A stretch of 37,545 bases of DNA from JAGOEF01 sp964511665 (GCA_964511665.1 CAZEHA010000036.1:1-37545); one strand, 5' to 3'; positions 7,831 to 17,675 are shown, counted from the first letter of the stretch. Notes: generated by a model not told the origin, from the sequence alone. Numbers and translations are program-made.

Positions 7831-9000
7831 CTAAAGCGAATTTTCGTAAAATTCAAAAATACAATCAATCACATAATCCTGTTCTTCGCTGCTGAGAGTA
7901 GGATACATTGGCAAACTTAAACATTGCTGGTAATAATTTTCTGCGTTTGGCAAATCACCGGGCTTCCATCCAAATTCTTTGTAATAAGGCATCAGGTGCA
8001 CCGGTATGTAATGAATTTGTGCAAAGATTTGCTTGCTACGGAGGTAATCATACAATTCTTTGCGTTTTTCAACTTCAATAATATACAGGTGATATGCATG
8101 TCCTTCAACCACGCCCGATTGTCCACAAATGAAAGGTTTGTCTTTAAAAGCTTCGAAGTAGAGGTTTGCGATTTCTCTTCTGCGTTTTAATCCATCATCG
8201 GCTCTTTTCAATTGTGAGTTCCCCAGTGCAGCCTGAAAATCGGTGAGGCGGTAGTTGTAACCCAGCTCCTGCATTTCGTAGTACCAGCCGCCGTGGTTTT
8301 CGTGCAACAAACCGGCTTGTTTTGTTATGCCATGGGTGCGCAACAACAGCAGCTTTTCGTAGAGTAGCCCGTTGTTGGTGGTAATCATTCCCCCTTCGCC
8401 GGCGGCAATGTGCTTCACCGGGTGAAACGAAAATATGGCCAGGTCGCAATATTGTGCGCTACCGCAGCGAACCTTGCCTTCGTTGTAATTGTAATATCCG
8501 CCGGGGGCATGGCATGCGTCTTCAATAATCCACAGACCAAACTCGTCGGCCAGTTGCCTGAATGATTGTATATCGACTGCTCTGCCTGCAAAATCGACAG
8601 GAATTATTCCTTTTATTTTTCCGGAAGAATCGTTTTCGAGAATTTTTCGAACCGAATGAATATCGAGCAAATAGCTTTGTGGGTCGATGTCGGCAAACAA
8701 CACTTCGCCACCACAATAACGCACACAATTGGCCGATGCGGCAAAAGTGATGGGAGTGGTAATTACCGATTGACCGGGTTCAACGCCCAACGCCATAGTG
8801 CATAGGTGCAGGGCTGCTGTGCCATTGCTTACTGCAACAGCATAGTTGGCTCCGGTGTATTCGGCAAAAGCCTGCTCAAATTGTGCAATGGCCGGGCCTT
8901 GGGTCAGAAAATCGGAACGGAGTATTTCGGCAACAGCGGCAATATCGTCGTCGCTGATATATTGCCTGCCATAGGGTATAGGTTTATGGTAGATAGACAT
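7831..9000 (-). CDS. pseC: UDP-4-amino-4,6-dideoxy-N-acetyl-beta-L-altrosamine transaminase
   Basis: 389 residues from the ATG at 8998-9000. A PLP-dependent DegT/DnrJ/EryC1 aminotransferase that converts the PseB 4-keto product to the 4-amino sugar. Visible motifs are YGRQYISDDDI at 10-20, SNGTAALHL at 58-66, EDACHAPGG at 160-168 and SFHPVKHI at 191-198 with Lys196 as the Schiff-base lysine. The IPYGRQ start and the FHPVKHI phrase favour PseC over other sugar aminotransferases. The longer frame starting at 9054 adds 18 unrelated residues. The 116-base gap to pseB holds a minus-strand TAnnTTTG match (complement of CAAATGTA, 9018-9025), so an internal promoter is possible. Confidence 0.9.
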   Translation of the reverse strand: MSIYHKPIPYGRQYISDDDIAAVAEILRSDFLTQGPAIAQFEQAFAEYTGANYAVAVSNGTAALHLCTMALGVEPGQSVITTPITFAASANCVRYCGGEVLFADIDPQSYLLDIHSVRKILENDSSGKIKGIIPVDFAGRAVDIQSFRQLADEFGLWIIEDACHAPGGYYNYNEGKVRCGSAQYCDLAIFSFHPVKHIAAGEGGMITTNNGLLYEKLLLLRTHGITKQAGLLHENHGGWYYEMQELGYNYRLTDFQAALGNSQLKRADDGLKRRREIANLYFEAFKDKPFICGQSGVVEGHAYHLYIIEVEKRKELYDYLRSKQIFAQIHYIPVHLMPYYKEFGWKPGDLPNAENYYQQCLSLPMYPTLSSEEQDYVIDCIFEFYENSL

Positions 9001-9116
9001 AACTTCATTAATTTCAACAAATGTAACAGAAATTTTACAGACACATTTACACAAACCGACAAATTTCGAAGTACCTCGCTACCAAACATCAACTTCAGGA
9101 AGACAGAAGAGAACGA

Positions 9117-10127
9117 TTAAAAAGGTTTAAACTTTGCATCAACATACTTCACTATTAAGTTGCGCATGGCTTCGGCATCGAGCCACTCTGTATTTTCGCC
9201 CGAATTATACTGAAATCCACGGGGAACCTCTGAAGCCTTATAGAAATCGAGATACTTTTGTTTGTTGGCTCCTGCCGATAATATGGCATAGTATTTACCC
9301 AAATCTATTGTATAGAATGAGTCACTGGCCGTTATCATTTCCTCATGAATTTTTTCGCCGGGTCTTATTCCCACATATTCACGGGGTAAACCGGGGGCAA
9401 TGGCTTCGGCTACTGTTTCAATTTTATAGGAGGGTATTTTGGGTACAAATATTTCGCCGCCGGTTGCGTTTTCTATTGCCCACAGAACCATTTCTACGCC
9501 GTCTTCGAGCGAGATATTGAAACGCGTCATTTCTTTATCGGTAATAGGCAGGGTTTCACCCTTACGTGCCTTTTCCATAAAAAACGGTATTACCGACCCG
9601 CGTGAGCCCATTACATTGCCATAGCGAACCACCGAAAAACGGATATCGCGCTTTCCTTTAATGTTGTTGGCTGCAATAAACAACTTGTCGGAAACCAGTT
9701 TGGTAGCTCCATACAGGTTGATAGGTGCCGCTGCCTTATCGGTAGAAAGCGCTACTACCACTTTTACATCGGAACCCAATGCCGAATCGATTACATTTTG
9801 TGCCCCGTGTATATTGGTTTTTATAAACTCGTCGGGATTGTATTCAGCTGCCGGAACCTGCTTCAATGCAGCCGCATGAATTATAATATCGATACCCTGA
9901 CAGGCACGTTTGAAACGCGGATAATCGCGCACATCGCCTAAGAAAAAGCGTATTTGAGGATATTTATCCGACGGATACATTTGTGCCATTTCGAATTGCT
10001 TCAATTCGTCGCGCGAAAAAATTACCAAACGTTTCACATTGGGATAACGCACTAAAATGGTTTCTACGAATTTTTTACCAAACGATCCGGTACCTCCCGT
10101 AATTAAAACCGATTTATTATTCAGCAT
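9117..10127 (-). CDS. pseB: UDP-N-acetylglucosamine 4,6-dehydratase (inverting)
   Basis: 336 residues from the ATG at 10125-10127. First enzyme of the pathway: UDP-GlcNAc to UDP-2-acetamido-2,6-dideoxy-L-arabino-hexos-4-ulose, with C5 inversion. It is a short-chain dehydrogenase-type Rossmann protein with GGTGSFG at 11-17. The catalytic positions of the FlaA1/PseB group are present as Asp130, Lys131 and Tyr139 in STDKAAAPINLYGATK (128-143). The frame can be extended to 10214, but the 29 extra residues do not fit the family and contain the promoter-like box. It is the first gene of the minus-strand operon and is divergent from ribE. Length is normal for PseB. Confidence 0.92.
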   Translation of the reverse strand: MLNNKSVLITGGTGSFGKKFVETILVRYPNVKRLVIFSRDELKQFEMAQMYPSDKYPQIRFFLGDVRDYPRFKRACQGIDIIIHAAALKQVPAAEYNPDEFIKTNIHGAQNVIDSALGSDVKVVVALSTDKAAAPINLYGATKLVSDKLFIAANNIKGKRDIRFSVVRYGNVMGSRGSVIPFFMEKARKGETLPITDKEMTRFNISLEDGVEMVLWAIENATGGEIFVPKIPSYKIETVAEAIAPGLPREYVGIRPGEKIHEEMITASDSFYTIDLGKYYAILSAGANKQKYLDFYKASEVPRGFQYNSGENTEWLDAEAMRNLIVKYVDAKFKPF

Positions 10128-10161
10128 GGCTAGTGTAAATAGATTCTTGTTTTTATCTGCA

Positions 10162-10169
10162 CAAAAATA
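10162..10169 (-). promoter_or_regulatory. Candidate -7 box for the pse operon
   Basis: The plus strand reads CAAAAATA, so the minus strand has TATTTTTG, a full match to the Bacteroidota -7 consensus TAnnTTTG. It lies 35 bases before the pseB ATG. I see no good TTTG -33 element at the usual 19-21 base spacing, so this is a partial promoter match only. Confidence 0.4.
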
Positions 10170-10326
10170 ATCAACAAATTGTAACAATATGCTGTTTCGG
10201 TTATCGAATTGCAAAAACTTCGTTGTTTTACAAATGTGCCATCAAGTGTAAACCTATTTTGCTTAGTTATAAAACTGCTACTCTCATATGATTGCAGCTT
10301 ATGGAACAATTTCCAAAATTATTCTC

Positions 10327-10334
10327 TATTTTTG
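10327..10334 (+). promoter_or_regulatory. Candidate -7 box for ribE
   Basis: TATTTTTG matches TAnnTTTG and is followed by 27 bases to the ribE ATG. No clear -33 TTTG is placed upstream. Context (divergent intergenic region of 234 bases) supports a promoter here. Confidence 0.4.
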
Positions 10335-10361
10335 CACCCGTAACAACAAATTATTAAGCCT

Positions 10362-10976
10362 ATGTTTTCAGGAATTGTTGAAGAAACCGCCAAAGTAGTT
10401 AACATTGTTCAGGAACAAAGCAATTTCCATTTTTACTTAACCTGCTCGTTTGCCCAAAGCCTGAAACCCGATCAAAGTGTTAGTCACAATGGCGTTTGTC
10501 TCACTGTGGTTGAAGTTGATACTGCCGGAAAAACATACAAGGTCACGGCCATTCAGGAAACTCTCGACAAATCGAATCTGGGTTTGCTAAAAATTGGCGA
10601 CGAAGTTAATGTAGAGCGCAGCATGACCATGGATAAACTGCTCGACGGCCACATGGTGCAAGGCCATGTTGATCAAACTGCCGAATGTATTGAGTTAACC
10701 GAAGCCGATGGCAGCTGGTACTATACTTTCAGATACGATATAAACAAAGGCAATATCACCGTAGAAAAAGGGTCTGTTTCGGTGAATGGTGTAAGCCTAA
10801 CTGTGGTTAACTCTCGCGACGATCGCTTTTCGGTTGCCATAATACCTTACACCTGGCAAATAACCAATTTTCACGACATCAAACCCGGAAGTATTGTAAA
10901 TCTAGAATTCGATATTATTGGCAAATACATCCAGAAAATTATGGCCGGATATCTCGAAAACCTGAAAAATAAATAA
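10362..10976 (+). CDS. ribE: Riboflavin synthase, alpha subunit
   Basis: 204 residues, the normal length. It dismutates two 6,7-dimethyl-8-ribityllumazine molecules into riboflavin and the pyrimidinedione. The family start MFSGIVEE is present. The two lumazine-binding barrels are visible as a repeat: SHNGVCLTVVEVD in the first half and SVNGVSLTVVNSR in the second, with GHVDQTAE between them. The downstream flippase-like gene follows in the same frame after 21 bases, so it may be cotranscribed. Confidence 0.95.
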   Translation: MFSGIVEETAKVVNIVQEQSNFHFYLTCSFAQSLKPDQSVSHNGVCLTVVEVDTAGKTYKVTAIQETLDKSNLGLLKIGDEVNVERSMTMDKLLDGHMVQGHVDQTAECIELTEADGSWYYTFRYDINKGNITVEKGSVSVNGVSLTVVNSRDDRFSVAIIPYTWQITNFHDIKPGSIVNLEFDIIGKYIQKIMAGYLENLKNK

Positions 10977-10997
10977 AGCTTACTCCTAACATCAGGT

Positions 10998-12329
10998 TTG
11001 AATTTTAAGAAATACATAACCAACATCACCGGACTGCAATTTTTTCAATTGCTGCGTTTCTCAATGCTACTTCTTATCAGCATTGTTTTTACCAAAACCA
11101 ATCTGGGAACCGGCGAAATTGGTATTTACGAAACGTTTTTACTGATTGCAGGCGGGGTCAGCTTCTTTTGGATATCAGGCATTATTCAGTCGTTTTTAAG
11201 TCTTTTCAATCGTAGTGATAGTCTGGGAAATAGCTTACACAAAAAAACACCGGCCCTTTTCAATACAGTACTGTTGCTCTTCGTGTTTAGTGCTCTGGCT
11301 GCTCTTTTTGTGTATGTATCGCGTTCGTTTTTGGCCCAGTTGCTTAACCTTACCGGTGGAAATATACCTTACCTGAAAATACTGTTGATGTACATAGTGA
11401 TTTCGGGACCCGTAAATATTATCGAATACATATTTCTGCTCCGTAATCAATCGGGATGGATTATTAAATACGGTCTTATAAGTCTTACTCTTCAGTTTAT
11501 ATGCGTTACCACTCCGGTGTTGCTGGGCTTCGATCTGGGTTATGGTTTATACGGATTGGTATTTGTGAACATAATACGATTTGTTTGGATGGGCTTTTTG
11601 GTGTTGAAGTATTCTAAAATTAGCATATCGCTTAGCTACATCAAAGAACAACTTTGGGTGGGTTCTCCGTTGATTTTAAGTTTATTGCTTAGCGGAAGTG
11701 CGCAATATATCGATGGTTTTTTGGTTTCAAACTTCTTCAACGAGGCCAGTTTTGCTGTGTTTAGGTATGGAGCCCGCGAACTGCCTTTTGTAACACTGCT
11801 GGCCAATGCCTTCAGTAATGCGATGATTCCGGTGTTTGCCGATAAGGGTCAGCTATCGTCAGGATTGGTTCAATTGCGACAAAAAGGACTCAAATTGATG
11901 CATGTATTATTTCCGGTGAGTATAGTTTTTTTGCTGCTCAGTAATTGGTTGTATCCCATTGTGTTTAATCAAAGTTTTGCCGAAAGTGCAAGTGTTTTCA
12001 ATGTATATCTCCTCATCATTGTCAGTAGACTTGTTTTTCCTCAAACCATACTTATCGGGCAGCAAAAATCGGGAGTTATAATGAGTGTTTCGTTAATCGA
12101 AATTATTGTAAACGTATTCTTTAGCATTCTTCTTATCAGGCATTTAGGCATTGTAGGAGTAGCCTATGCAACCATTATCGCATACTTTCTCGAAAAATTA
12201 CTTTTGGTTATTTATCTGCGGGTGAAAATGAATATACCTATGAGTCAGTATACTTCTATACGCTGGTTTACACTCTACACAGTAGCCATACTGATTACCT
12301 ATGCCATGGTTACTTTTGTGATTCGATGA
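10998..12329 (+). CDS. Flippase-like polysaccharide biosynthesis membrane protein
   Basis: About 443 residues and almost entirely hydrophobic, with roughly 12 membrane segments in the spacing seen in MVF/PST (Wzx-type) exporters. N-terminal KYITNITGLQFFQLLRF and the paired helices that follow fit the Polysacc_synt family. These proteins flip lipid-linked glycans across the inner membrane. The start is a TTG just after an in-frame ribE stop; the first ATG is 22 residues later and would cut into the first helix, so the TTG is preferred but uncertain. The 3' end overlaps the convergent protease gene by 20 bases. Its substrate is unknown; a link to the pse glycan is only suggested by distance. 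Confidence 0.7.
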   Translation: MNFKKYITNITGLQFFQLLRFSMLLLISIVFTKTNLGTGEIGIYETFLLIAGGVSFFWISGIIQSFLSLFNRSDSLGNSLHKKTPALFNTVLLLFVFSALAALFVYVSRSFLAQLLNLTGGNIPYLKILLMYIVISGPVNIIEYIFLLRNQSGWIIKYGLISLTLQFICVTTPVLLGFDLGYGLYGLVFVNIIRFVWMGFLVLKYSKISISLSYIKEQLWVGSPLILSLLLSGSAQYIDGFLVSNFFNEASFAVFRYGARELPFVTLLANAFSNAMIPVFADKGQLSSGLVQLRQKGLKLMHVLFPVSIVFLLLSNWLYPIVFNQSFAESASVFNVYLLIIVSRLVFPQTILIGQQKSGVIMSVSLIEIIVNVFFSILLIRHLGIVGVAYATIIAYFLEKLLLVIYLRVKMNIPMSQYTSIRWFTLYTVAILITYAMVTFVIR

Positions 12330-13935
12330 GCGGTCGGTTATTTTCAAATACCTCTACTGCCTTAATATACACCGGATCGATTCTGTTTATCAACGGGTAA
12401 AATGCATTGTCGTCGAATATGTTTCTCACAATATAGGCATACACTTGTGCCCTGATATATGTATGCATTGAATTGAACTGATAATAAGAAATTTTAACTT
12501 TTTGCGATCGCAGGTAATTGAAAAAGTCGTTCATGGTATTTTTCTGGTCGAGATGTGCAATCAAGGCATCGGCATGTTCAAAATCACTTAGCTCCGACCT
12601 GTTTTTATCGGAATAATTCAAGGCAAAGCTATAGGCAAAACCATAATCGCCAATGAGGCGTAGAACGGGGCTGAACAACATACTGTCGATACCCACAAAA
12701 ATATCGGGCATAATACCGCCTCCTCCATACACAGTACGTCCACCCGTAGTGGTATATTTCAATGAATCGTTAAATTGAATGCTGTCGGCTTCTTCAAATT
12801 CGCCGTGAAGATATCGTTCCATGATTTCATCGTAATAGCTTTCGTAACCGGCGGAATAGTTCTTCTGAATGCATCTGCCCGAAGGTGTGTAATAGCGTGC
12901 GGTGGTTAACCTCAACATCGAGCCATCGTTAAATACAGTAGGTTCCTGAACCAGGCCTTTACCAAACGACCGGCGCCCAATAACCCATCCCCTATCGTTG
13001 TCTTGAATAGCACCGGCAACTATTTCGCTGGCCGAAGCCGAAAACTCATCGATAAGAACAACCAGTTCTATATCGACACCTATAGCGCGTTTATCGGTTG
13101 AATACACCGATTTACGGGGTCGGGCACGACCTTCGGTAAACACTACCAGTTTACCTCCGGTTAAAAACTCATCGGCAATATTGGTAGCAGCATCCAGGTA
13201 GCCTCCCGAGTTTCCCCGCAAATCGAGAATAAGCTTTTTCATTCCTTTTTCGCTGAGTTGAAAAGCCGATTCAACAAACTCGCTATGGGTAGTTTTCGAA
13301 AAACTGCTGATTCTAATGTATCCGATATCGTCCGAAACCAAATAATATGCGTCAACACTTTTTATGGGAATTTTGTCGCGTATAAGTGTGTATGCAATTA
13401 TCTCGCTACGTCCTTTGCGCAATACACCTACTTTTACGGTAGTGCCGCGCTTACCCTTCAATAATTTAACCACGGCATCGCTTTTTATTCCTATACCGGC
13501 AATCACACTATCGTTCACAGTAATAATGCGGTCGCCGGCCTTTAAACCGGCCTTTTCGGAAGGGCCTCCGCTAATAATGCTTATAACAAGCACCGTATCG
13601 TTGGTAACACTAAACTGAATGCCGATACCTTCGAAATTTCCCTCGAGGGGTTCGTTCATTGCTTTGGCTTCGTCGGCATTAAAATACACCGAATGCGGGT
13701 CGAGTTCCTGCAGAAAATGCGGAATGGCCATCTCAATTATCGAATCGGTATTCACAGCATCAACATATTCGCTTCTTACGTAGTCGATAACAGTAGTAAG
13801 CTTGTCTTTACGGGGCATTTTAAAACCCAGTACCTTGGTTTCGCCTCTGTATAACGCAAGCGATGCCAGCATACCGGCCACAAAAGCAATAGCAATAATA
13901 AGAGGCAGATATAGTTTTTGTTTGTCGCTAAACAT
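12310..13935 (-). CDS. S41 family C-terminal processing peptidase
   Basis: 541 residues with an N-terminal membrane segment or signal anchor (about 10-28). The PDZ domain is around 95-180 (SGGPSEKAGLKAGDRI at 122-137). The S41 catalytic core follows: LDLRGNSGGYLDAA at 237-250, FSASASEIVAGA at 298-309 with Ser301 as the expected nucleophile, and SFGKGLVQ at 323-330 with Lys326 as its general base. CtpA/Prc-like proteases trim or degrade periplasmic and envelope proteins. The start overlaps the dCMP deaminase stop by 8 bases, so the two are likely coupled. The C-terminal ~150 residues are an extension typical of Bacteroidota members. Confidence 0.92.
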   Translation of the reverse strand: MFSDKQKLYLPLIIAIAFVAGMLASLALYRGETKVLGFKMPRKDKLTTVIDYVRSEYVDAVNTDSIIEMAIPHFLQELDPHSVYFNADEAKAMNEPLEGNFEGIGIQFSVTNDTVLVISIISGGPSEKAGLKAGDRIITVNDSVIAGIGIKSDAVVKLLKGKRGTTVKVGVLRKGRSEIIAYTLIRDKIPIKSVDAYYLVSDDIGYIRISSFSKTTHSEFVESAFQLSEKGMKKLILDLRGNSGGYLDAATNIADEFLTGGKLVVFTEGRARPRKSVYSTDKRAIGVDIELVVLIDEFSASASEIVAGAIQDNDRGWVIGRRSFGKGLVQEPTVFNDGSMLRLTTARYYTPSGRCIQKNYSAGYESYYDEIMERYLHGEFEEADSIQFNDSLKYTTTGGRTVYGGGGIMPDIFVGIDSMLFSPVLRLIGDYGFAYSFALNYSDKNRSELSDFEHADALIAHLDQKNTMNDFFNYLRSQKVKISYYQFNSMHTYIRAQVYAYIVRNIFDDNAFYPLINRIDPVYIKAVEVFENNRPLIESQK

Positions 13936-14368
13936 TCATCTCAAATTTTACGATTTCTATGCCGGCTCGTTTCAGTAGATTAATACCGTCGGTGCAATGA
14001 TATTCATCAACATATACCACCCTTACAATACCGCTTTGAATTATCAGTTTGGCACATTCTATACACGGTGATGTGGTAATATACAGTGTTGCTCCATCGG
14101 AGCTGTTTCCCGAGCGGGCTACTTTGGTAAGGGCATTGGCTTCGGCGTGTAACACATAAGCCTTGGTTTTAAAATTTTCATCCTCACACTCATTCTCGAA
14201 TCCCGCAGGTGTTCCATTGTATCCATCAGAAATTATCATTCTATTTTTTACAATAAGAGCACCCACTTGCCGGCGTTTGCAATAGGAATTCTTAGCCCAT
14301 ATGCGCGCCATTTCAAGATAATGCTTATCGAATTGCTGTTGTTTTTCTGGATTTGGATGTGTTGTCAT
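13928..14368 (-). CDS. dCMP deaminase (ComEB-like)
   Basis: 146 residues from the ATG at 14366-14368; the frame runs up to 14401 but the extra 11 residues do not look conserved. Zinc-dependent cytidine/deoxycytidylate deaminase fold: HAEANAL at 74-80 supplies the zinc ligand His74 and catalytic Glu76, and PCIECAK at 101-107 supplies Cys102 and Cys105. GYNGTPAGFENECED is the dCMP-deaminase type substrate region. It makes dUMP for thymidylate synthesis. It sits between tRNA-Leu and the S41 protease on the same strand. Confidence 0.92.
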   Translation of the reverse strand: MTTHPNPEKQQQFDKHYLEMARIWAKNSYCKRRQVGALIVKNRMIISDGYNGTPAGFENECEDENFKTKAYVLHAEANALTKVARSGNSSDGATLYITTSPCIECAKLIIQSGIVRVVYVDEYHCTDGINLLKRAGIEIVKFEMNV

Positions 14369-14417
14369 ACAGCAGATTTTAAAAAAAAGCCTTCGTTTCA
14401 TGCAAAAAAGAAGGCAG

Positions 14418-14501
14418 TACCCGGAGCCGGGGTCGAACCGGCACAGTATTGCTACTACTGGTGTTTGAGACCAGCGCGTCTACCAATTCCGCCATCCGGG
14501 C
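14418..14501 (-). tRNA. tRNA-Leu(CAA)
   Basis: An 84-nt class II tRNA. The acceptor pairs GCCCGGA with TCCGGGT (a G:U at the first pair). The D arm has GGCGGAATTGGTAGACGC, the anticodon stem CTGGT/ACCAG encloses CTCAAAC with anticodon CAA, a long variable arm follows, and the T arm contains GGTTCGACCCC. The leucine-type long variable arm agrees with a UUG codon reader. CCA is not encoded. Confidence 0.95.
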
Positions 14502-14509
14502 ATTGGCTG

Positions 14510-14540
14510 CAAATGTAATACTTTAGCTGTAACATACAAA
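14510..14540 (-). promoter_or_regulatory. Bacteroidota promoter of tRNA-Leu
   Basis: On the minus strand TTTG (complement of 14537-14540), then 19 bases, then TACATTTG (complement of 14510-14517). This is a perfect match to TTTG-N19-TAnnTTTG and ends 8 bases before the tRNA 5' end. Confidence 0.85.
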
Positions 14541-14648
14541 CACAATTTTCTGATAATTATTTTTTTCTGCATTTGCACCGATAGCAGCAGTCAGCAAGCT
14601 GTTTCGGCAAAACAAAAATAAAAGTGTATTTTTACAAAAACTTATTCT

Positions 14649-17426
14649 ATGGCCAATAAGCTCTATCTGCTCGATGCGTATGCCCTGATATTCAGAAGTT
14701 ATTATGCCTTTATTAAAAACCCGAGAATTAATTCGAAAGGCCTGAATACTTCGGCCATATTCGGGTTCACCAATACGCTTCAAGAAATTGTGCGCAAAGA
14801 ATCGCCAAGCCATATTGCCGTGGTCTTCGACCCTCCGGGAGGCTCGTTTCGCAATCAGTTATTCTCGGCCTACAAAGCCAATCGCGACGAAACCCCCGAG
14901 GTAATCAAATCATCGGTACCTGTTATTAAAAACATCATCGAAGCATTTCGAATACCCGTAATAGAGATACCGGGTTTTGAAGCCGACGATACCATCGGTA
15001 CCCTTGCCAAGCGCTTTGCCGCATTGGGTTTTGATGTGTTTATGATGACTCCCGACAAAGACTACACACAATTGGTTGACGAAAACATTAAAATTTATAA
15101 ACCGGGACGTTCGGGCAACGAAGCCGAGGTTTTAGACCTAAGCAAGGTATTAGAAAAATTTGGCGTAAAACATCCCGATCAGGTGCGCGATATTCTCGCT
15201 CTTTGGGGCGATAGTAGCGATAATATACCCGGTGCCCCCGGAATTGGCGAAAAAACCTCAAAAAAACTGATTGAGGAATACGGCAGCATCGAAAACCTCA
15301 TCGAAAATGCACATAAATTACAGGGGCGCAATGCCGATATCATTAAAAACAATGCCCAACAAATACTACTTGCAAAAACACTGGTTACCATAAGAACCGA
15401 TGTACCCGTTAAAATAAGCCCCGAAGAGCTTGCTCTGGGAGAACCCGATGGCGCAAGTTTGAAAAAGTTATTTGCTGAACTCGAATTCCGAAATATGGCC
15501 GAACGGTTTTTTGCCGAACACAAAAACCTGAGCACTCCCGGTCAACTCGATTTGTTCGGCCAACCCACCGAATCGCAACAACCCAATTTTTCTGTGGTAC
15601 AAACAACCACCGATAATATCGGAACTATGGGCGTTGATTATACATTGGTAGATACCGCTTTTTCGCGCAAACAACTTATTGAAGAACTGTTGCAAGCCAC
15701 CGAAATATGTTTCGACACCGAAACAACCGGTTTGAATTATCAAAGCGACGACATCATCGGATTGGCATTCTGCACTCACCAATCAAGGGCTTATTATGTT
15801 GCCATGCCGCATTCGCGCAACCAAACCATTGCAGTATTGCAGGAATTTGCACCCTTATTCTCGAACCGGAGTATATGCAAAATAGGGCAAAATTTAAAAT
15901 TCGATATTCTGATGTTACGCAATCACGGCATCGAAGTGTCGGGGCCATTTTTCGACACCATGATTGCCCACTATCTGTTGGAACCCGAACAAAAGCATAA
16001 CCTCGACGACTTAGCACTAAAATACCTGAACTACACCACAATACATATCGAAGAACTTATAGGCAAACGTAATAATTTGCAAAAAAACATGAGAGATGTG
16101 CCCCTCGATATCATTACCCAATATGCTGCCGAAGATGCCGATATTTGTTTCAGACTAAAGCAGATTTTTGCACCACAATTGCAGGAACATAAACTTAACG
16201 AACTGTTTAGCGACGTAGAAATGCCATTGCTCGAAGTGCTGTGCGACATGGAATATACGGGAGTTAAAATCGACTCAGCACAATTGAACCATTACTCTGC
16301 ACAGTTGAAAGGTGAATTACAAGGTATCGAAAACAATATTTTCGAAATAGCCGGCGAGCAGTTTAATATTGCTTCGCCAAAGCAACTCGGTGTAATACTG
16401 TTCGAAAAACTGAAAATATCGGAAAAACCACCGGTAACCAAAACAAAGCAATATGCTACCGGCGAAGAAATTCTTATGCAATATAGTGGCAAACACCCCA
16501 TTATTGATGAAATTTTAGAATACCGTTCAATAAGTAAACTTATAAGCACATACGTAGATGCGCTTCCGGGATTGATTTCGCCCATAACAGGACGTATTCA
16601 CACCACCTATAATCAAACCATAGCAGCAACGGGTCGTCTCAGTTCGGTAAATCCCAACCTGCAAAACATACCTATACGCGAAGAAAGAGGAAAAGTATTA
16701 CGCAAAGCCTTTATTCCATTTGCCGATAATTGTATTTATTTTTCGGCCGATTACTCTCAGATTGAACTGCGAATACTGGCTCACATGAGCGGCGATAGCA
16801 ACATGATAGACGCTTTTTGCAATCACAACGAAGATATTCATACTGCTACTGCTTCAAAAATTTTTGGTGTCGACAAAACAGCGGTGAACCACGAAATGCG
16901 CTCAAAAGCAAAAACAGCCAATTTCGGCATTATCTACGGTATCTCGGCATTCGGGTTGGCACAACGGCTTAACATTGGCCGTAGCGAAGCAAAAGAACTT
17001 ATCGACAGTTATTTCGTGAATTTTCCGGCGGTAAAAACTTTCATCGAAACCTGTATAAGCAATGCACGCGAAAAACAATATGCCGAAACTATTCTGGGAC
17101 GGCGACGATATTTACCCGATATTAACAGCAGCAATGCCGTGGTGCGAGGCTTTGCCGAACGAAACGCCATAAATGCTCCCATACAGGGATCGGCCGCCGA
17201 CATAATTAAGCTGGCAATGATAAACATCAGGCAACAATTCAGGCAACATAATCTGAAATCGGAAATGATAATTCAGGTGCACGACGAATTAAACTTTAAT
17301 GTGTACAAACCGGAAGCCGAAACCGTAAAGCACATTGTAGTAAACGAAATGGAGAATGTGATGAAAATTAGCGTCCCTTTAAAAGTAGAATGTGGTTTTG
17401 GTAACAACTGGTTAGAAGCGCACTAA
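14649..17426 (+). CDS. polA: DNA polymerase I
   Basis: 925 residues with all three domains. The N-terminal 5'-3' exonuclease (FEN-like) covers about 1-290 (DAYALIFRSYYAF at 9-21, GFEADDTIGTLA at 109-120, GDSSDNIPGAPGIGEKTS around 187-204). A 3'-5' exonuclease with an intact active site spans about 330-530 (FDTETTGL at 355-362; YAAEDAD at 492-498). The family A polymerase domain has DYSQIELRI at 701-709 and QVHDEL with Asp879. It therefore should proofread, unlike some PolA homologues that lost exo residues. It is divergent from tRNA-Leu; a near -7 box (TATTTTTA, 14627-14634) lies just upstream of the ATG. Roles: Okazaki fragment processing and repair. Confidence 0.97.
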   Translation: MANKLYLLDAYALIFRSYYAFIKNPRINSKGLNTSAIFGFTNTLQEIVRKESPSHIAVVFDPPGGSFRNQLFSAYKANRDETPEVIKSSVPVIKNIIEAFRIPVIEIPGFEADDTIGTLAKRFAALGFDVFMMTPDKDYTQLVDENIKIYKPGRSGNEAEVLDLSKVLEKFGVKHPDQVRDILALWGDSSDNIPGAPGIGEKTSKKLIEEYGSIENLIENAHKLQGRNADIIKNNAQQILLAKTLVTIRTDVPVKISPEELALGEPDGASLKKLFAELEFRNMAERFFAEHKNLSTPGQLDLFGQPTESQQPNFSVVQTTTDNIGTMGVDYTLVDTAFSRKQLIEELLQATEICFDTETTGLNYQSDDIIGLAFCTHQSRAYYVAMPHSRNQTIAVLQEFAPLFSNRSICKIGQNLKFDILMLRNHGIEVSGPFFDTMIAHYLLEPEQKHNLDDLALKYLNYTTIHIEELIGKRNNLQKNMRDVPLDIITQYAAEDADICFRLKQIFAPQLQEHKLNELFSDVEMPLLEVLCDMEYTGVKIDSAQLNHYSAQLKGELQGIENNIFEIAGEQFNIASPKQLGVILFEKLKISEKPPVTKTKQYATGEEILMQYSGKHPIIDEILEYRSISKLISTYVDALPGLISPITGRIHTTYNQTIAATGRLSSVNPNLQNIPIREERGKVLRKAFIPFADNCIYFSADYSQIELRILAHMSGDSNMIDAFCNHNEDIHTATASKIFGVDKTAVNHEMRSKAKTANFGIIYGISAFGLAQRLNIGRSEAKELIDSYFVNFPAVKTFIETCISNAREKQYAETILGRRRYLPDINSSNAVVRGFAERNAINAPIQGSAADIIKLAMINIRQQFRQHNLKSEMIIQVHDELNFNVYKPEAETVKHIVVNEMENVMKISVPLKVECGFGNNWLEAH

Positions 17427-17675
17427 ATAAACACATAAACAAGGCTTGAAAAAAGTGTGTAGCAGCTAATTCACGGCAGTTGTTGTTTAAGTTCAGAAAT
17501 GATAATCCATGCATTAAGTGGGGTTTCTGTTTTACCGTCGGAAAAGCATAACAGATTAAATGCGACCCATACTATAATTTATTTATCAGCTTTTATGGAA
17601 AATAATTTCATTGGCATCTATATGCAAAAGCCATTGAACAACGTTATAATAATAACCAAATAAAAACTTCGCATT

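Noticed and set aside
9001..10214. Longer N-termini for PseB, PseC, PseF, PseI, the AlbA_2 protein and dCMP deaminase
   Set aside because: The extra residues do not resemble their families, and several extensions would overlap upstream genes or promoter-like boxes; internal ATGs give tidy spacing or ATGA overlaps.
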